Assembly (NCBI GenBank): GCA_000499405.2
Contig: HG738138.1
Coordinates: forward strand, 6,694,888-6,758,887
Length of the DNA: 64,000 nucleotides
Direction: 5' to 3'
Origin: Onchocerca volvulus
Taxonomy: Eukaryota; Nematoda; Chromadorea; Rhabditida; Onchocercidae
Below, piece by piece: positions 26,501 to 41,700 of the stretch. Position 1 is the first letter of the stretch. Each line of letters opens with the position of its first letter. Made by a program: the position numbers and the translations under genes. The notes under the pieces were generated by a model that worked only from the letters and a program-made list of their open reading frames with translations, did no database searches and had not been told where the DNA came from.

Positions 26501-26799
26501 GAATCAGACGACAATTTTTATTAGAAGAGAAACGGAATAGAAAGATTTTTATTTTTCTATCTTCAGATGAAAAATCTGCAAAAAAAGTGAATCTGGATCG
26601 TTTTTAGTCCTTCCACTCACTTTTTATCAAATGAAGCAGGTGGCTTATCAAACTCAAGACGTGATGAAGCAGATAAACCAAATAGAATACCACTGGAGTC
26701 AGGTCTATCTCCATACGATCTTCTCAAAAGTGCACATTCATCTGGTTTGCGAGCAATTCCTTTCCGTATTGAATGGGATGATGTTTCTGATGAAATTCT
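23524..26799 (-). other. Laminin alpha: linker and LG4-LG5 (exons 60-66)
   Basis: Exons 26621-26799, 26246-26387, 25936-26148, 25653-25820, 24037-24246, 23709-23865 and 23524-23648 encode about residues 3271-3668. A basic, serine-rich linker carrying ALLRRSYG precedes LG4 ([37 protein letters not shown]). LG5 follows ([41 protein letters not shown]) and the chain stops at CPVN. The linker is far shorter than the threonine-rich one in Drosophila LanA. The intron 24247-25652 is long and holds no visible exon. Confidence 0.85.
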
Positions 26800-29700
26800 C
26801 TAGAAATGAACAGATATTTAGATAGTTATAATATCCAATAATTTACATAAGCAATGAGTTTTTTTGTTCAGCATCGTGGTCATCGAAATACATTTAAACT
26901 AACATTTTCTGCAGTGAATTCTTCAGCAATTTCAGTTACCAATAACTGCATACTGTCTGTCCCACGTACGGCAATGTTCATAGGTCTATTCGTTGTTGTT
27001 TGTCCAAGAGGCATATCTGTCGAGATATCTTCCGGAAAAGAACAGCCTGTGAGACTCACTTCTTTAACTGATGCCTGCAATAATGTCATTTTAAAAAAAG
27101 AAAATTGTATGAGGAGTTTGAAAATTCTATAGAAGCTTTAAGTCCTTTCTGGGAAGTACCGATGAATAATAAGGATCTTTTTAATCTTTCTTTTTTATAA
27201 ACTGATAACGATGTATTTTATATCCTCAAAAAACTCACCTCAGCAAAATCAAGTAATTGACCATTGTATGTTGCATCACCAATGCATCCTTCGAAATGTA
27301 AGTCGGAATCGAGCGATCGACCAAACTGCACAATAATCGGTACGCCGATCACCTATGATGGATAAAATAAATAAAACATGTCAGTGGTTTACTAATAATC
27401 AAAAAGCAACAATGCAATTCAATATTTCAAAAATAAATTGAAGGCCTTCGATCGAATAACCTCATTATCAGTAATAGTCCTACGAATTTCACTTGAATAA
27501 AGATCATCCACATCTAGTCGTATAGTTTTCGGTTTCACTACAACTGCAAAGTAATGCCATTGACCATCAGCAACTGATACGAACTCAATTTGAACAACAT
27601 CCTTGTTATCAGATCCGTATTCAGCCAAAATAAATCCATCTTGGTAACGCAGTTGTAGCAAAACTTCCTAAATATGATATTTCTAGCTTCCATTCAGATG
27701 AGTTGATGCCGTTCACTCTTCTTTCAAAATTCATGTTCGTTCTTGTCTTAAAATTCACAGTTCCAACTTCTCAACGATTCTAATCTCATTTTTCTTAGTT
27801 GATAAACATTCATAAAGCAGAATTTCTCTCAAATGAAAATATCTGCTCTTAAAGATATGCACTTTGGTGCGTGCACTGAATGCAGTTCTTATATAGTTCT
27901 AGAAAACTTTGAAAAATTAACCTGTTCATCGGAAATAACCGATGCAAGAATACCAGATGGTCGTTTTGTTTTGAATCGCAATGTCAATTCGAGATAATTT
28001 TTTTTAGGACTGAAATTAGTGAAAGTAGCGGTGGAACGTTCCGAAACCATTGATATAACGCGTACATTTCGAGCACTGCATCCTGGCTGTACGCCTTTCG
28101 CAGTGCTTGATTTACTCAGGTCCATTAAACGATTGTCCAACTTTACGTGTTCTATGCATCCATTAAACGACACTACTGTTGTACGTCTGGAAAGGATAAT
28201 TGTTAATCGATGTTAATCATTGATGAACATTCATTTCCAATTTTTTTCATCATAATTTGCTTAAGTTATGGGACTTGAATTTGGTAGATATTATTCATCC
28301 ATGCAAATTATCGCAGTGAAATAATGGCAACGGTAAATGGAGCAGAAATATGGAAAGATTTCACGATATTACTGCCACAATAAAGAGAAAAAATAAACGC
28401 TGCCGAGTGCGACATGTTGTACGCTTAAGGGTCATGGATTGATAAAGCATGTTGCCGAGTGGAAGAAAGAGAACGATCGCTAAGCTAGCTGGTGGCTTAT
28501 AGATTGCAGGCGATAGATTCTAACGGAAAAGGTTATTCAGAAGGTGGAGCTGAAATGATAGTCCTGGAATGAATTAGTGCTTTCAATCAAATCAAAAGTG
28601 ACGGGATCGAGAATAGAAACGAGCGACTTTTATGATTTTGAGGACATGCTTGACAACAACAGATTATATCCACGCTGCGCTGCATTTTTATCTCCAGAAT
28701 GGTTCAAAAGGACGGCTAAAAAAAATAAAAATGAACTAACGTCGAAATATCAGAAGGTACACCGCCCAAATAAAAAACATCAGATAAGCTGAGTTTGAAC
28801 ATTGTACCAGGTGAATCACCTTCCGAAACATCATTATCATCTATTTGCATACGGGCATGACGCTCTAACCGATGCACATACACAGAATGAGGCCTACCAT
28901 CGTTATAATTTTTACCAGTACTTGTCAATCTTCCAACCCCCGAACCAAAATCAAATGACAGCTTCCCTCTACCATCTTGTAGTTCGAGAGATAGAAAATC
29001 GCGCTAAAAAAACGTCGAAATATAAGTAATCAAATACTAGAATTTTCAGTGGAAGGCCTGAAATATTGTTCGAATTCTAAACAGAAACAACTGCACAATG
29101 CGTACTTCTTTTCCAAGGTATAATAGTAGCCCGTCAGGAGAATATGTCTGAAAAGTCAAAGAGAAAATTGTTTGCTTTTGCGGATTCCAAATACCAAGCT
29201 TGTGAACAGCGTATCCATCTCCACTAAAGCTCAGTGCTGAAAAATATCATATCCATAACTCATATTCTTTGTAAATCAAATAATATGCAGAAAAAACCTA
29301 TTTTAAACATCCTTAAATTTTGCAAAAATCAGAAATGTCATCTTTCTCTTAACTAAAAAAAGAAAATGGGCAAACTCAAGATTTATAATCAGTTCTATAT
29401 ATTATGATAGCAAGAATAGAGGGAATAATGACGAACCAATTTCATCGGTCAACGATGAAGAAGCAAAAATTTTTTTCTTCGCACCTTGCACGTTGTAAAT
29501 ACTTCCTTTTTTAGCGTTCCACAAACCGACTGTTTCACCGTGAATACGTAAATCTTCGATATCACCACTGAAGTCACGACTGTGTACATCTGGTGAAATC
29601 TATAAATTCCTTCAGATTATTAAAAAAAAAAAAAAAAAAAAACTACCTCACATAATAATTCGGCTTTCGATTATAGCATTAATAAAGTTCTTACATTGAC

Positions 29701-32700
29701 ACCGGGAACAATACCGCCGATAAATAAACGGCTTTTCTTTTGATGGAGATTGAGAACCGATTTGAAGCCGTCTATGATTTTTGTTTTTTCTTCCTCGTAA
29801 TTAGCTGAATTTGGTGGCGATACTCGTAATTTAACTGTTTTACCAACACGATCTACAGCAACTTTTCTCCAGTTGCCATCAGCAACAAAGCTACAAAATG
29901 GAAGTACGAAATCATGGAGCTATGAAGAACCACATGAAACCCATACAGATTTGATCGCACTTCATATCAAATCGAATCGATATCTGATTTTCAAAGCAAG
30001 GAATGAGGATTATTTCTCTTGAACGAAAAAGGAGAAAAAATGAGACACATCAAATTATTTTCAAATTTCTTTAATTAATATCATTTGTAATTTATCCTCC
30101 GGAAATTGGGAAAACTTACGAATCCGAGATTAAATGCGTGGGTGTTTCACCAAGATTAACAACTACGCGCAAATGACCTTTTTCTACTTCAACAGCAATA
30201 TAGTCATCGGTTGGCACGGCACGCGTTCCAGCAACACCAAGTTCATTACCAAAGAATAATATTAAACCTAAAAAGAAATACATATTAGTATTACTTCAAT
30301 TGATCATCTTTCTTCATTATTATTTCCGGAACTATTTGTCAACGAGCGAATTTTCAAATTAACGGCCAATGATACCACTAGTATTCGCAGTTCTGAAGAA
30401 AAATTCAATGTTAGTGTATGCCGCAGAACGCGTTATTCGTGGAGGTAATGGCAATTCCAAAATGCTTCCTTTTTCGAAATGTGCACCCAACTTGATCTGT
30501 AATTTGATGATTTGAACTTATTTATTGCTTCAAAGAAATACATGAGGCATTTTACACAGCTAATTCAATACGTAAGAATACACAAACCCTGTTAGCCAAA
30601 TCTCGCGTAAGAGCGATCTTTTCTTTTAACAAATTTAGCTTTTCACGGCAATGTTCTATTGTTGCCGAAATATTTGAAACTGCATTCTGCTGCATTTCTA
30701 GGTCTCCCATGATCGGTGAACTTTCGTTTACCAGCTTAAAGCAAACTATTTGAAAAATCTAATTTATATACTATGTCTAACCATGACCAATAAACTAATT
30801 ATGATATTAACGTTTCAGACTTACCTTCAAAATTTGCTCTCTAGCAGTATCCACATCATTAGCAGAGATTAAAATTGATCCAACGAGCTTCTCACTACGA
30901 TCAATCACTTCTTCCAGATCAGGCTTGAACCGATCAAATATGAAAATGGTGCTGTTGATTCTTGTTCTTGCCTGTTTCGAAGCAGTAAGAGAATGTTCTA
31001 GTTTTGCATTCTGAAAATTCACTTTTTGTTGATCTACGGGTTTTGAGAAATGCATTTAATAACGTAAAATAAGTCAATGCTGTATGGATTTTTCTAAAAA
31101 ATATTCCTTCTTCTGTCCTTTTAATTCCTTCATATAAAAGCCTACCACTTCTTTGTCATCGAATTTAAGGTGAAGGCTTTCTATGATTCCTTTCTGCTTC
31201 CCGATGAGGAATTGCAATTCTGATGCTTTTCCGACAAAAGCAACTTTCAGATTATCAACATTGTTAATACTTGACTGTTTTAAATCAATAGCAGAGCGTA
31301 GCAAATCAGCCGATTGTTCACGAAGTGTTTTCGCTAATGTTACCTGAATATTAATTGCGAAATTTTGTAAAAAACTCAAAAAAAGAAGAAAAATGATATC
31401 ATGACTTCGATTTTTAGCAAAACACAAATATAAGACGTGCTGAAGTGTTCCTTCTAGATATTTAACCATTACCGCTCCTTCTTTATGGAACTTTCTAGCA
31501 TGTTCAGCATTTAAGGATGCTTGAATTGTCATATTTCGAGCTGTTTTCAACCCTTCCATTAATTCTTTGTATCCATTAACAGCTGCTACTGCATTCCTTG
31601 CTTCGGTTCTTGTTCTATCAAACAAAGATGATAAAAACAGTGCTTCATTTTCCATTTCTTTCGATTTGTTTCTATATTCATCCTGTAACAGCGATATAAC
31701 TTATACTAACGACACCTTATACTTTACTACCTGAAATTAGCTTTTGAGAAATTAATTAATTTTAAAAGCAGTGATTCCACAATTACGAATAAGTTATGAT
31801 ATGACTGTAGTTATGGTATAGAAAAGTGGACTTAAGTAAGTCTACAAAACATGGACAAACGATACAATAACCTTATTAATGTTAAGTATCCATCTATGAT
31901 GATCTCTGTTATTCATAATACTCAATCGATCGAACACATTCTGAACTTTGCTCATTATTTCACGGAGCGTTTTGTTCAGATTACTTAACCATTCTATAGA
32001 GGTTTCGGAGGCTGTTTTGAGATTATTCATAACTGTACAAGTTTCTCTGATCTTCGCTTCGCCTGCTTTTACGCCAGCTTGCACCGAATTTATATGACGT
32101 ATATTTGAGTTATTTACTCGCTGGAATATTAAGAATGTAACAGTGTAACAAAAAAAAAAAAAAAAAAGAATTGAGGGCAGTGAAATTAAAGATGTTATCA
32201 AAAAGGAATGAAATTTCCAGAAGCATCGATTTACTTAAGAAAGAAAGTGTAATTGACCTGTTGGGTGTTTTTAACCGAACTGGCCACCTGATGAAGAAAG
32301 GAACGGTATTCAGTAATGTTATCAATTAATCCATTCATTTGATCCCTCACATTAAAATACTTTGCATATATCATTTTCTCTTCATTCTTTAGCTCTTCTA
32401 TACGACTCAACAACTTTTGAACTTCACTATTTGCATGTTCCACTCGTTTCTCCATCTCTTTGCTAAATGTTTCGAGAAATAAAAAAGAAACAATTGGAAA
32501 ATACTCTACTATTAAGACTGACAGGAATATCTGATCATGCAATGCAGCATTTCGTTTGGTAATGATGCAAACATAAACAAAGAGTAATATGAATGGAGAC
32601 GGCAAAATATTTTGGGACCAGATTTTCAGGGAAAATAAGTCAAATGTATTAAATGGCATGTAATTTTGCAAATAAAGTATTTCGGAGAAACTAACTCGTT

Positions 32701-35700
32701 CGTTGCATCACGGATCTTTTGTAAAAGCGAAGTTGAATCTGTCAACCATTTCTGACGATCCACAGCACTGGAATCTTTGCCAAGTGAGAAGACGAGATTT
32801 TTCAAAGAATCAACAATTGATGCAGCCGCTTCAACCCGATCAAATACATCTGACGGAAACTGCAATGTAATTACGAAATACTGGATTTCATATATGTGCG
32901 AAAAAGTGAAACAAAAAATATGCGATTGCATCATAGGAAGTGTATAGATAATGAAACCATTTGAGTTGAAAGTAAAACGTTCCACTAAGAACCAAACTGA
33001 AGATCCACGCAATCACAGAATAATTCAGCATGCACCACATATCTACCCTAATAAAGCAAAGAAAAAATTGAGATCAGTTCTGTTCATAATAATTAAGCCT
33101 TCCATAATGCAACTCATCTTCGACAGTTTTTTCTGTTCCGCATTATCAATTTAAATCTATCTAGGCAGTAGAATCTTTTTCAGCAGAGTTACTCGTGTCC
33201 TAATAGTGTAATTCTTCGTCTAGCAGCATCATTATTTATTTCTATTGGATCTGATCTATAGCCGATATCACACCTTTCTTGAACAATAACCATCAAGTTT
33301 AAAATCCCTAATACTGCAAATTAATTTCTTACCTCAATTCATCTTTTGTACTCGATTCCCAATCACCAGTTTAATTTAAATAGGAAGAAAGTTTCTGGAG
33401 AATTCTTATGCTCTTTCATAATGACTTACGACATTAGTTCTGTTGATGATACCAATCACAGTACTGTCCATGGCACTAAGTGTATCCGAAGATCGGTTTG
33501 CACGAACAAGTATACCGACAACATCAGCAGTTATACCAGATACATCGCTACTCAAACTTTCAATATCCACATCAAATGCTGACACCATATGATTTATAAC
33601 TATTGGCTATAAAGTATACATATACATGTTAAAGTGCCGTGCTCAGGGTTATGCTTCATGTTGATACTTTAACACTCTGGCTTTAAGGCAATTCCCTTAT
33701 CAATTTTATATTATGAAATGCTTAAGAGAATGAGTTTCTGAAATTATGATAATGAAAGGGTAGCGCAATTTACATACCTTCAAATCGTCAATTTTCTTAC
33801 GAATGCGTTTAAGACGAGTACCCGTAAGAGCAGTTGTTGAAATATTATTGATTGTTCCATTAACAAAATCAACAGTACCGGCTAATCTATCCAGATCATG
33901 CACTGCTGAGTGAACACATTCATCGCATACTAAAATTATGATTTTATTGCGAACTGGATAATTTTGAAAAGAAAATGTAACGAAGACTTCAATAACTATT
34001 TTTCCACTTTTTTCAGTGGAAAAAGTTTACTTCAAGTACGGTATTATAAGAATATGTAACTATGAAGATATCTAATTTTTCTTTTATTCCTCCTCAGTCT
34101 TTCCTAAACACATTGATTGAAGTAATTCACATCGGCATCCAAAATTTGGTATTCGCAGGTACTGTGGAATGCACTGATCGCATCGAGGTCCAGTAGCACC
34201 TTCTTGACAGTGGCATTGCCCTGTGTTAACATCACACACGGTTCCCATCGATAAATCTGCTTCACAATCACATTCTAAAATTTTTACTCATAAAAAATTA
34301 CCAATATAACTTGCAGTTCAATTTTGACATTTTAACTGCTGAGAGTAATTTGATATCAGATATTTCGAAAAATTCCGAAAAACAATATATATATAAACTT
34401 TCCTCATTGAATCACCTTTAAACAAAAGATTTTCATGACTGTTTGGTTTCATTTGTTGCGAAAATCAAATTTTCTTTCAGAGAATACAAAAATTAGAAAT
34501 AAAATATCAGTATTTAAACAAACTGGAGCATCCGGTGGATCCATAATTCCAGTAGCCATACTCACACATTTCGCACATTTGTCCAGCAGCTCCAGGCATA
34601 CAAGAACATTGTCCACTTTCAGCATCACATTGAGGACTTGATGATGCCAATGCACAATTGCACAAATCACAACCGTGACAACGCGAAAAACCCCATGCGT
34701 TCGTCTAATAAATTCATTTTTTAATACAAAACATTCGCTATATTTTTTAATACTTGAAGTTAGTAGTTAAATGAAAGAAATGAAAGTTACCACGCAGCGA
34801 TCACAATTCTCTCCTTCTACGTTCGGTAAGCATTCACATCGTCCAGATTTGTTATCACATAATAAACTACCGCATTGATTGCATGTACAATCTGCAAAAT
34901 TTTGCGAAAAGAAAATCTCAAGGAAAGAACTCATCAACTCAATTTTTTTTCGTTATTTTCAATCAAACAATTGAGATATCTGACAGAATGAGCAGGATAT
35001 TTGTGATTGTTTTTTCGGCTGTGAACAAATAAAACAAACAAGCAGCTTTCTCTCTCCATATTGAATTTAATGTTATAATGTGAACAAGAATTTCTGCAAT
35101 GATGAGTTTTTTACCTGTACAGTTTTTAGCTTCCACAGCATTACCATAGAACCACGGTTTGCAATGTTCGCAATGTGGACCATCGGTATGATTTAAACAA
35201 AGATAGCAATCACCAGTCATAGGATGACAAGAACCATCCACACTAAGATCATTATTATTATTGCAGTCACATTTATGGCAAGAACCACCGACTGCTGTAG
35301 GCTGACCATAGTAACCAACATCGCATCGTTCACAGTGGTCAGAAGTATAACCTTCCTTACAGAAACATGATTCCAACATTCCTGTTTCACTGACCTTCAA
35401 ACGATAAAATTCCATTAGCTTCGCGAAGTTTTATTACAAAAATGTAATCAGCTCGACACTTTTCTTGAAAATGAAAAGTCTGGATAAATTTGAAGGTGAA
35501 GTTCAATAAATAAACTTATGTGGGCTCATCATTAACTTTGCTAAAACATCTCAAGTAAAATAATAATTATTATGAAAATAATAGAAAAAAACATGAACCT
35601 GACAACTTGTTGCAAAGTTGTTCGTATCAGTAGCATATGGGCAAGCACATGGTAGACAAGAATAAGGTCCTCCTTTTGTGGCATTACCATAAAATCCGAC

Positions 35701-38700
35701 CCGACAAAATTCGCAGTGATCGCCAAAAGTATCATGCTCACAATCGAAGCAAATTCCAGTAATCGGATCGCAGCTTCCAGAGTGACCGTTACAATTGCAG
35801 GGAACACAAGAACCAAGATAGCGACCATTATTGACACGGTAATAACCGGGAGAACATTGCTCAAAAAAATCTCACTTGTAACTTGACGAATATTACAACC
35901 ATTTTTCAGAATTTCTTTCGAGAAAGTTTTGGTACCTGACAAGAAAGTCCAGTATAAGGTGGTGGACACTGGCACATTTCGACAGAAGAAGCTGTGTAAC
36001 TATCACCAGTGGTTTGATCATCTCTAGCTATTTCAAATTGTAATTCACTAACTGCCGCCGATTGGCAATTTGTATAGTAACAAGCTTTAATCCTAAGCTC
36101 ATCTAAGTCGTGCAACACCATCATTAGAGTATCACGAGTTGTTGGTTCCCCTGTCGGTCCCATGAAATTTTCCTAAATCAATATTAATTTCATCATTATC
36201 ATCAGATCGTATTCAGTGCAGTGGAACTGTACGTTTTTATGCCTATAAAATCAAATTCTTGACCTATGATAATAAATGGACGAGAGAACAAAACAAAAGG
36301 ACATTTTGTAACTTCATAGACATTAAATATTTGGCATCTAACAGGCAAAAGTTTGATTTCAACACTGAATGGTATTCGTGGATTAGCTGGTTGTTCTCGT
36401 GCCCAAAAATCCAAAATTGTATTATTCCCAACCAATCGGACATCAGGTGCGGAGCTCATTTTGGTTTCACCATTTCGTGGATTCGATGATATTACAAAAG
36501 ATAGCTGAAATAATCAACAATATGCTTCTCAAAATATAATTTGCAAAAATTTAATTAACAATGAAAATTTTAGAAAAATATTAACCTGTAAACCATAAGA
36601 AGTAGTGAAGTCATGGCCTGATCCAATTGGAGCCAAAAAATAAATATCGTCTTCATTATGATTTCTCGCTTCATATATCACCTTACCATGTGAATGTAAT
36701 ATAGATTCATTTGGATACACTTTCCACGCTCCCTCATCGAAATTAACCTTCAAAAATTAAGAATTACGGAAGCATTCTTTTTAATCAATAAATTATTTTT
36801 CGCTACATTATATACAATAATCTGCTAAAATATTACAAAAGTAACGGGAAGAAATGAAGATCGGCAGCGATCGGTAGCACCAAAGCAAAAACATTCCGAA
36901 CAACCATTAGAGTTTGATGCGCGTAAGTCGAAAGTACCAGGACGACAAATATCACAATTCTCACCAATCACATTTTTCTGGAACAGTGCGGTTGTTGAAT
37001 ATATCTGTTAAATGAAAATAATTAATGAATCAGTTTGGATAACGAAGTAGCATATGGAATGAGAGACCTACCTTACATTTACAAGCAGCATTGGTTGATT
37101 CACAAATTTCTTCGGTGGTACCTTTTATTTCGCAGGCGCATTCATAGCAATGTGGAAAGCCATAGAAACCTGGCAAACATTTGTCACATTTTCTGCCACC
37201 AACATTGGCTTTACACCTGCAAGACGTTTTTCCATTATTATGCAGACAAACTGTCCATGTATATTTTGAAATTACTTGAAAATCCTCCTTTCAACGCGAT
37301 TAAATAAACTATTGAAAAGTGATAATAGAGATGATTGAAGAATCACATACAGACACTGTCCATTATCCGGATCACACTGAAGCTGCCCAGCTTCTGAACC
37401 GTTTTGCTGACAGCCACACAATTGACAACCAATCAAAGGATCATAACCGAAAGCGTAGGGTACGCAACTGTCGCAGTGTTTCCCTTCTACATGTGGTGGA
37501 CAGAAACACTGACCAGTGTTTTCATCGCACAAATGATTATCGGGACATCTGCATTCTGAAATCGAGTATTGTTAGCTAAAAATTTAAATTTAAACACAGA
37601 ACACGAGAAAGCTAGGAAATAACGAACTGATGCAATCAGGAAAACCGTAATAGCCGGGTGCGCAACGATCACATCGACGTCCTATGATGTTTGAACGACA
37701 AGAACATTTGCCACCATATTCTTCGCACATGAAACTTATGCTGCCTTGAGAACTACATTCACACGGAAATGCGGCCATATTATACTCGGAAGTAAGGGAG
37801 AAAACTTTCTGACGACAATATTCACTTACATTTGATGGGCTATAAAGATTAAATTATTATCCAGCATAGAATTTCTGTGATTTAATTTTTAGGAAATGTC
37901 TTCACAAATTCTAAAATAATAGCAAAATTACTATTATTCATAACTTTTTAAAAAATCTTTTTGACATATTATTTCCGGAAATACCTTAGCTTCAAATTTT
38001 GTTGAATAAATGTTTATTGATCTATATCAACACACTTACTCATTTCTAAAGTTATCCAAACTGCATTCCTGTATATACTCCATGGAGACATCGACAAGTA
38101 ATGGGGTCAGTAATGTGTCGCTATATGAATGAAATGGCAGGGATATTATCGAGTCCTGTGTTAAACTGGATTAATGAAGGGACATGAAAAAAAAAAAAAA
38201 AAACGAACATGATTTCAGATTCATGATTTCAGTTTGCTTTGCAACATCTTCAGTAATCGATGGAAGATTATAACATTTAGATCAAGAACAATTTGTTTAT
38301 TTAAAGATGCAAATTAAAAAAATAATTTCTCGGAAATAAATAAAAATTTTAAAAACTTACAATGTACAATGGACCTTTCTGGCTTTCGTTAAAGTAAAAT
38401 GACGCAGTATACTTATCATCGATGAAGAATTGTATCACGTCTCGCTGTTCTTTCTCTCGAATTACTGCCCGACAACCAATAACACTTGGACAGTAGGAAA
38501 ATGGTAGCTCTGCTGAAAATAAAAAAAATATTTTTACTATGACATACTCTTCAAAAAAAAAAATTTCCTTGCATCTGCTGAAAATGAATAAAATAATTGA
38601 AGATACTGAAGTCTTAAAACAAAAGAGAAGGAAGTGAAGCGTACCGTGATACAGATGTCCATTCTGCAGCGTAACGTCTACAGTTAGAAATGTGTTGTCC

Positions 38701-41700
38701 GGATTGAAATAGTGTACAATGAAGACATAATGGCCATGGGATGGCACCACTCCAGATACTTCTACTGTACCCTAGAAGGATGAAAGAAAGCAAAAACTGC
38801 AAATTTAAAAATAAACAACAACACGTTTCACTATCGACGCTGTGCATTGAACGTATCATACCATGTTTTCATCGAGTGCCATAACTTGAATCTCTTTCGG
38901 GTTGGCAATGACAAATGGCAATTTTTCACCACTGATCGAATTATTCGCATTCATTTGTGACTCAGCTTCGTTTAGAATGCCGTTAGCTACAGGAGGAAAC
39001 CACTGATTTATACAATGTCCATTTTTACGGATACATACAGGAACCTATAATAAATTGAAAAATGGTAGTTTATTGCTTGGAAAAGGAACGGCTTTGTTAT
39101 AGCGCTCAAAATGTAAAATATTATTGAAGAGTTATATGCCAACCTGTTGAAGATAACTGACATCCCAATTTTCTATCCTAACAAGATTAACTGCAGCTAA
39201 ACCAAACTCGTGTTTTGCTTCAGTAATTAATGTAATTGCCGTATCTTCTCCATTCTTCAAATGTATCGGTGCAACACCTGCAGCAGATGTTACAACATCG
39301 CGGCAAAATGTCCTGAAATATTTATTTATCCAATCATCGTAACTTAAAGTTTCAGCAGTCACCAAATAACAACTATTTGCAACATTGTCGAAAAAATCCA
39401 GAAAAAAACTTATTAGTCTAATCAAAAGAGAGTTAAAAAAGACCCTCCTTGACTTTAAGAATTAAAAAGTTTTCCAAAATAATCTGACACTAAAAGCATC
39501 CGGATCAAAAGCTGGAACAAATGGTAAACTTTTTCAATAGTATTTTGATCGAAAGTTGCGCAAAAGCAACTGCGGAATGAAAGAAATGCAGCGAGAAATG
39601 GATCCGACTTCGATCTTTTCGGCAGAGATGATGCTCAAGTCATTACGATTCTTTTAAGTTATTGAGTAGCAAAAACTTTGATAATGAAATCCAAAAGAAC
39701 TGACGAATATGAACAGTGTTTAAGGACAATGTTTTCCCTCATTAGAAGTTGACCAAATTGCCTCACTTCCAAAGTTAATGGAATTATTTTTCGGTGAGCG
39801 TTGTAGTATTCCAGCAACACAACATAATAATCATCTTCCGGTACCTGGAAAATTCGTGAAATTATATAGACAGGCAATTTAATAAGAAGAATTAAATGTA
39901 TTGAAAAAATATGAAATTTTATCGAGACCTCCAAGGAAATGAGAATTCTATGATCTTCACTGCCAATCCGCACAAACGCTCGTTCACCAGTGACTACAGG
40001 AATCTGCAAATCATTTTAATTTCAGGGAATTCTACTGCCAAATGTATTTCAAGTTGCTTTGGAAATGATAATGCTTCTCGTTTCCTCCTGTTCGTCGCAT
40101 ACAGGATCACGAAACTTAATGAGTGTTTATTAATATTTAAATTGACCTTTTCAACTTTTAGTGTGCTATTGTCATTTTGTTCTTTCATGATAAGTCCATG
40201 TCCAGTGACATCTGCTCGTGATGCAACTGGGAGCGGTGGATACAGCAAATCAAGACATGTTACATTCTGCGAATCAAGTGCTTGACACGGTTCAAAAATA
40301 CGTTCCTTCAACACCGTTCCTTCATAATATTCTGAAGGTAACAGCACGATGTAATCCTGAAATTTCTCTATTCATTGAAGAGAAAGAACTAATTCATAAG
40401 ACAGTACCAACATATTCTGCCCGATAACATATTTTATTACCAAAAAAAGCCGTTGTTTAGTTGAAATCTTAATGCGCCATTTTCCAGGATTTAAAATGAA
40501 TGGTTGCTTTGGATTGATGGCTATGGTTGTTGGTTCAAGCATTGCTGGAAGATTCAATCTGACTCTTTGCTCCACATCTGTAACAAAAGTGATGCAGTGA
40601 GAAATAATAATTTTAATGATTACTAAGTGGGATGTTCCGACAGAATCTAACCTTGAGTATGCGTGAAAAGCGGCATGATTGCAACTCTGACATCAATTTG
40701 AACATCAGCTGGATTGACATAGTGCAGAAGAAGACGATAAATACTGGCTTTGCTAATTACGATATCCAACAGAATATCTTTCTGAATCGGTGAGAATACC
40801 GCATATCCCTTCCATGAATAATTTGGAAATTTGCCTTTATCGATGGCAAAACGCACAGGATTTTGTTCCATTGATATGCCATCTTCTGCTTCATACTACG
40901 AATTAATAAATTAGTTTTAGTTTAACAGGAGCAATTTTTCGTGCTGCCAAAGTATGGTGGAAACAAATCACATAGTTTTGAACAAAATAACCGACAGCAT
41001 CATGTGTTACAAAGAATGAGTTCTGATTCATTAAAATTCGAAGATTGCTGGAGTAGATCGACGAGCTTGACAAATGGCATCTTAGGCTTCTTTCGAAGCA
41101 TTACTTTAACGATCATATGGAGAAGCTATACATAAAAAAAAGAAGATGGTAATAACTCTGATGAACAGTGTCGAAGAAACAAAGTATGGTAAATATTTAC
41201 TTTATTATGCCACAGTGTTGGAAAATAATGATTCTCGATGGGTCTGTCACACTTCTGACCAGTGATTCGAGGTCTGCAACGACATTCTCCTGTTTCCATA
41301 TCGCAGCCAATTCCCAGTGCACCACCAATGTCGCAATTGCAAGCTGAACTTCAAAAAATGTAAGCGCAACAGTAACATTTTTCCAACTGTTCGCAATAAT
41401 TTTCTCAAAGCATTGTCTATCATTAAAGTTAAAATGAGTACAATATATAATAATCAGTAAGTATTCAACCAAATATTCACCTTGACATCCAAATTGGTTA
41501 TGTAGTTCTAGCTGAAAAAATCCGTCAGCACATTTATCACATCGATGACTAACAACATGTCTTTTGCAGTTGCACTGTCCTTCCTCAATACTGCATTCAT
41601 TCAATCCCGAAAGTGTGCCGGCCAAGTTGCAATCACATGGCACACAGCCATCTTCATGATGGTACTGCAAATCCCAATAGGTCGATTTGCACTGATCACA

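Noticed and set aside
28577..29029. Plus-strand frames inside the laminin gene
   Set aside because: They overlap LG2 exon 28741-29003 on the other strand and have no independent evidence.
39911..40427. Plus-strand open frames of 124 and 69 codons
   Set aside because: Both are antisense shadows of laminin domain IV exons 39929-40003 and 40147-40356.
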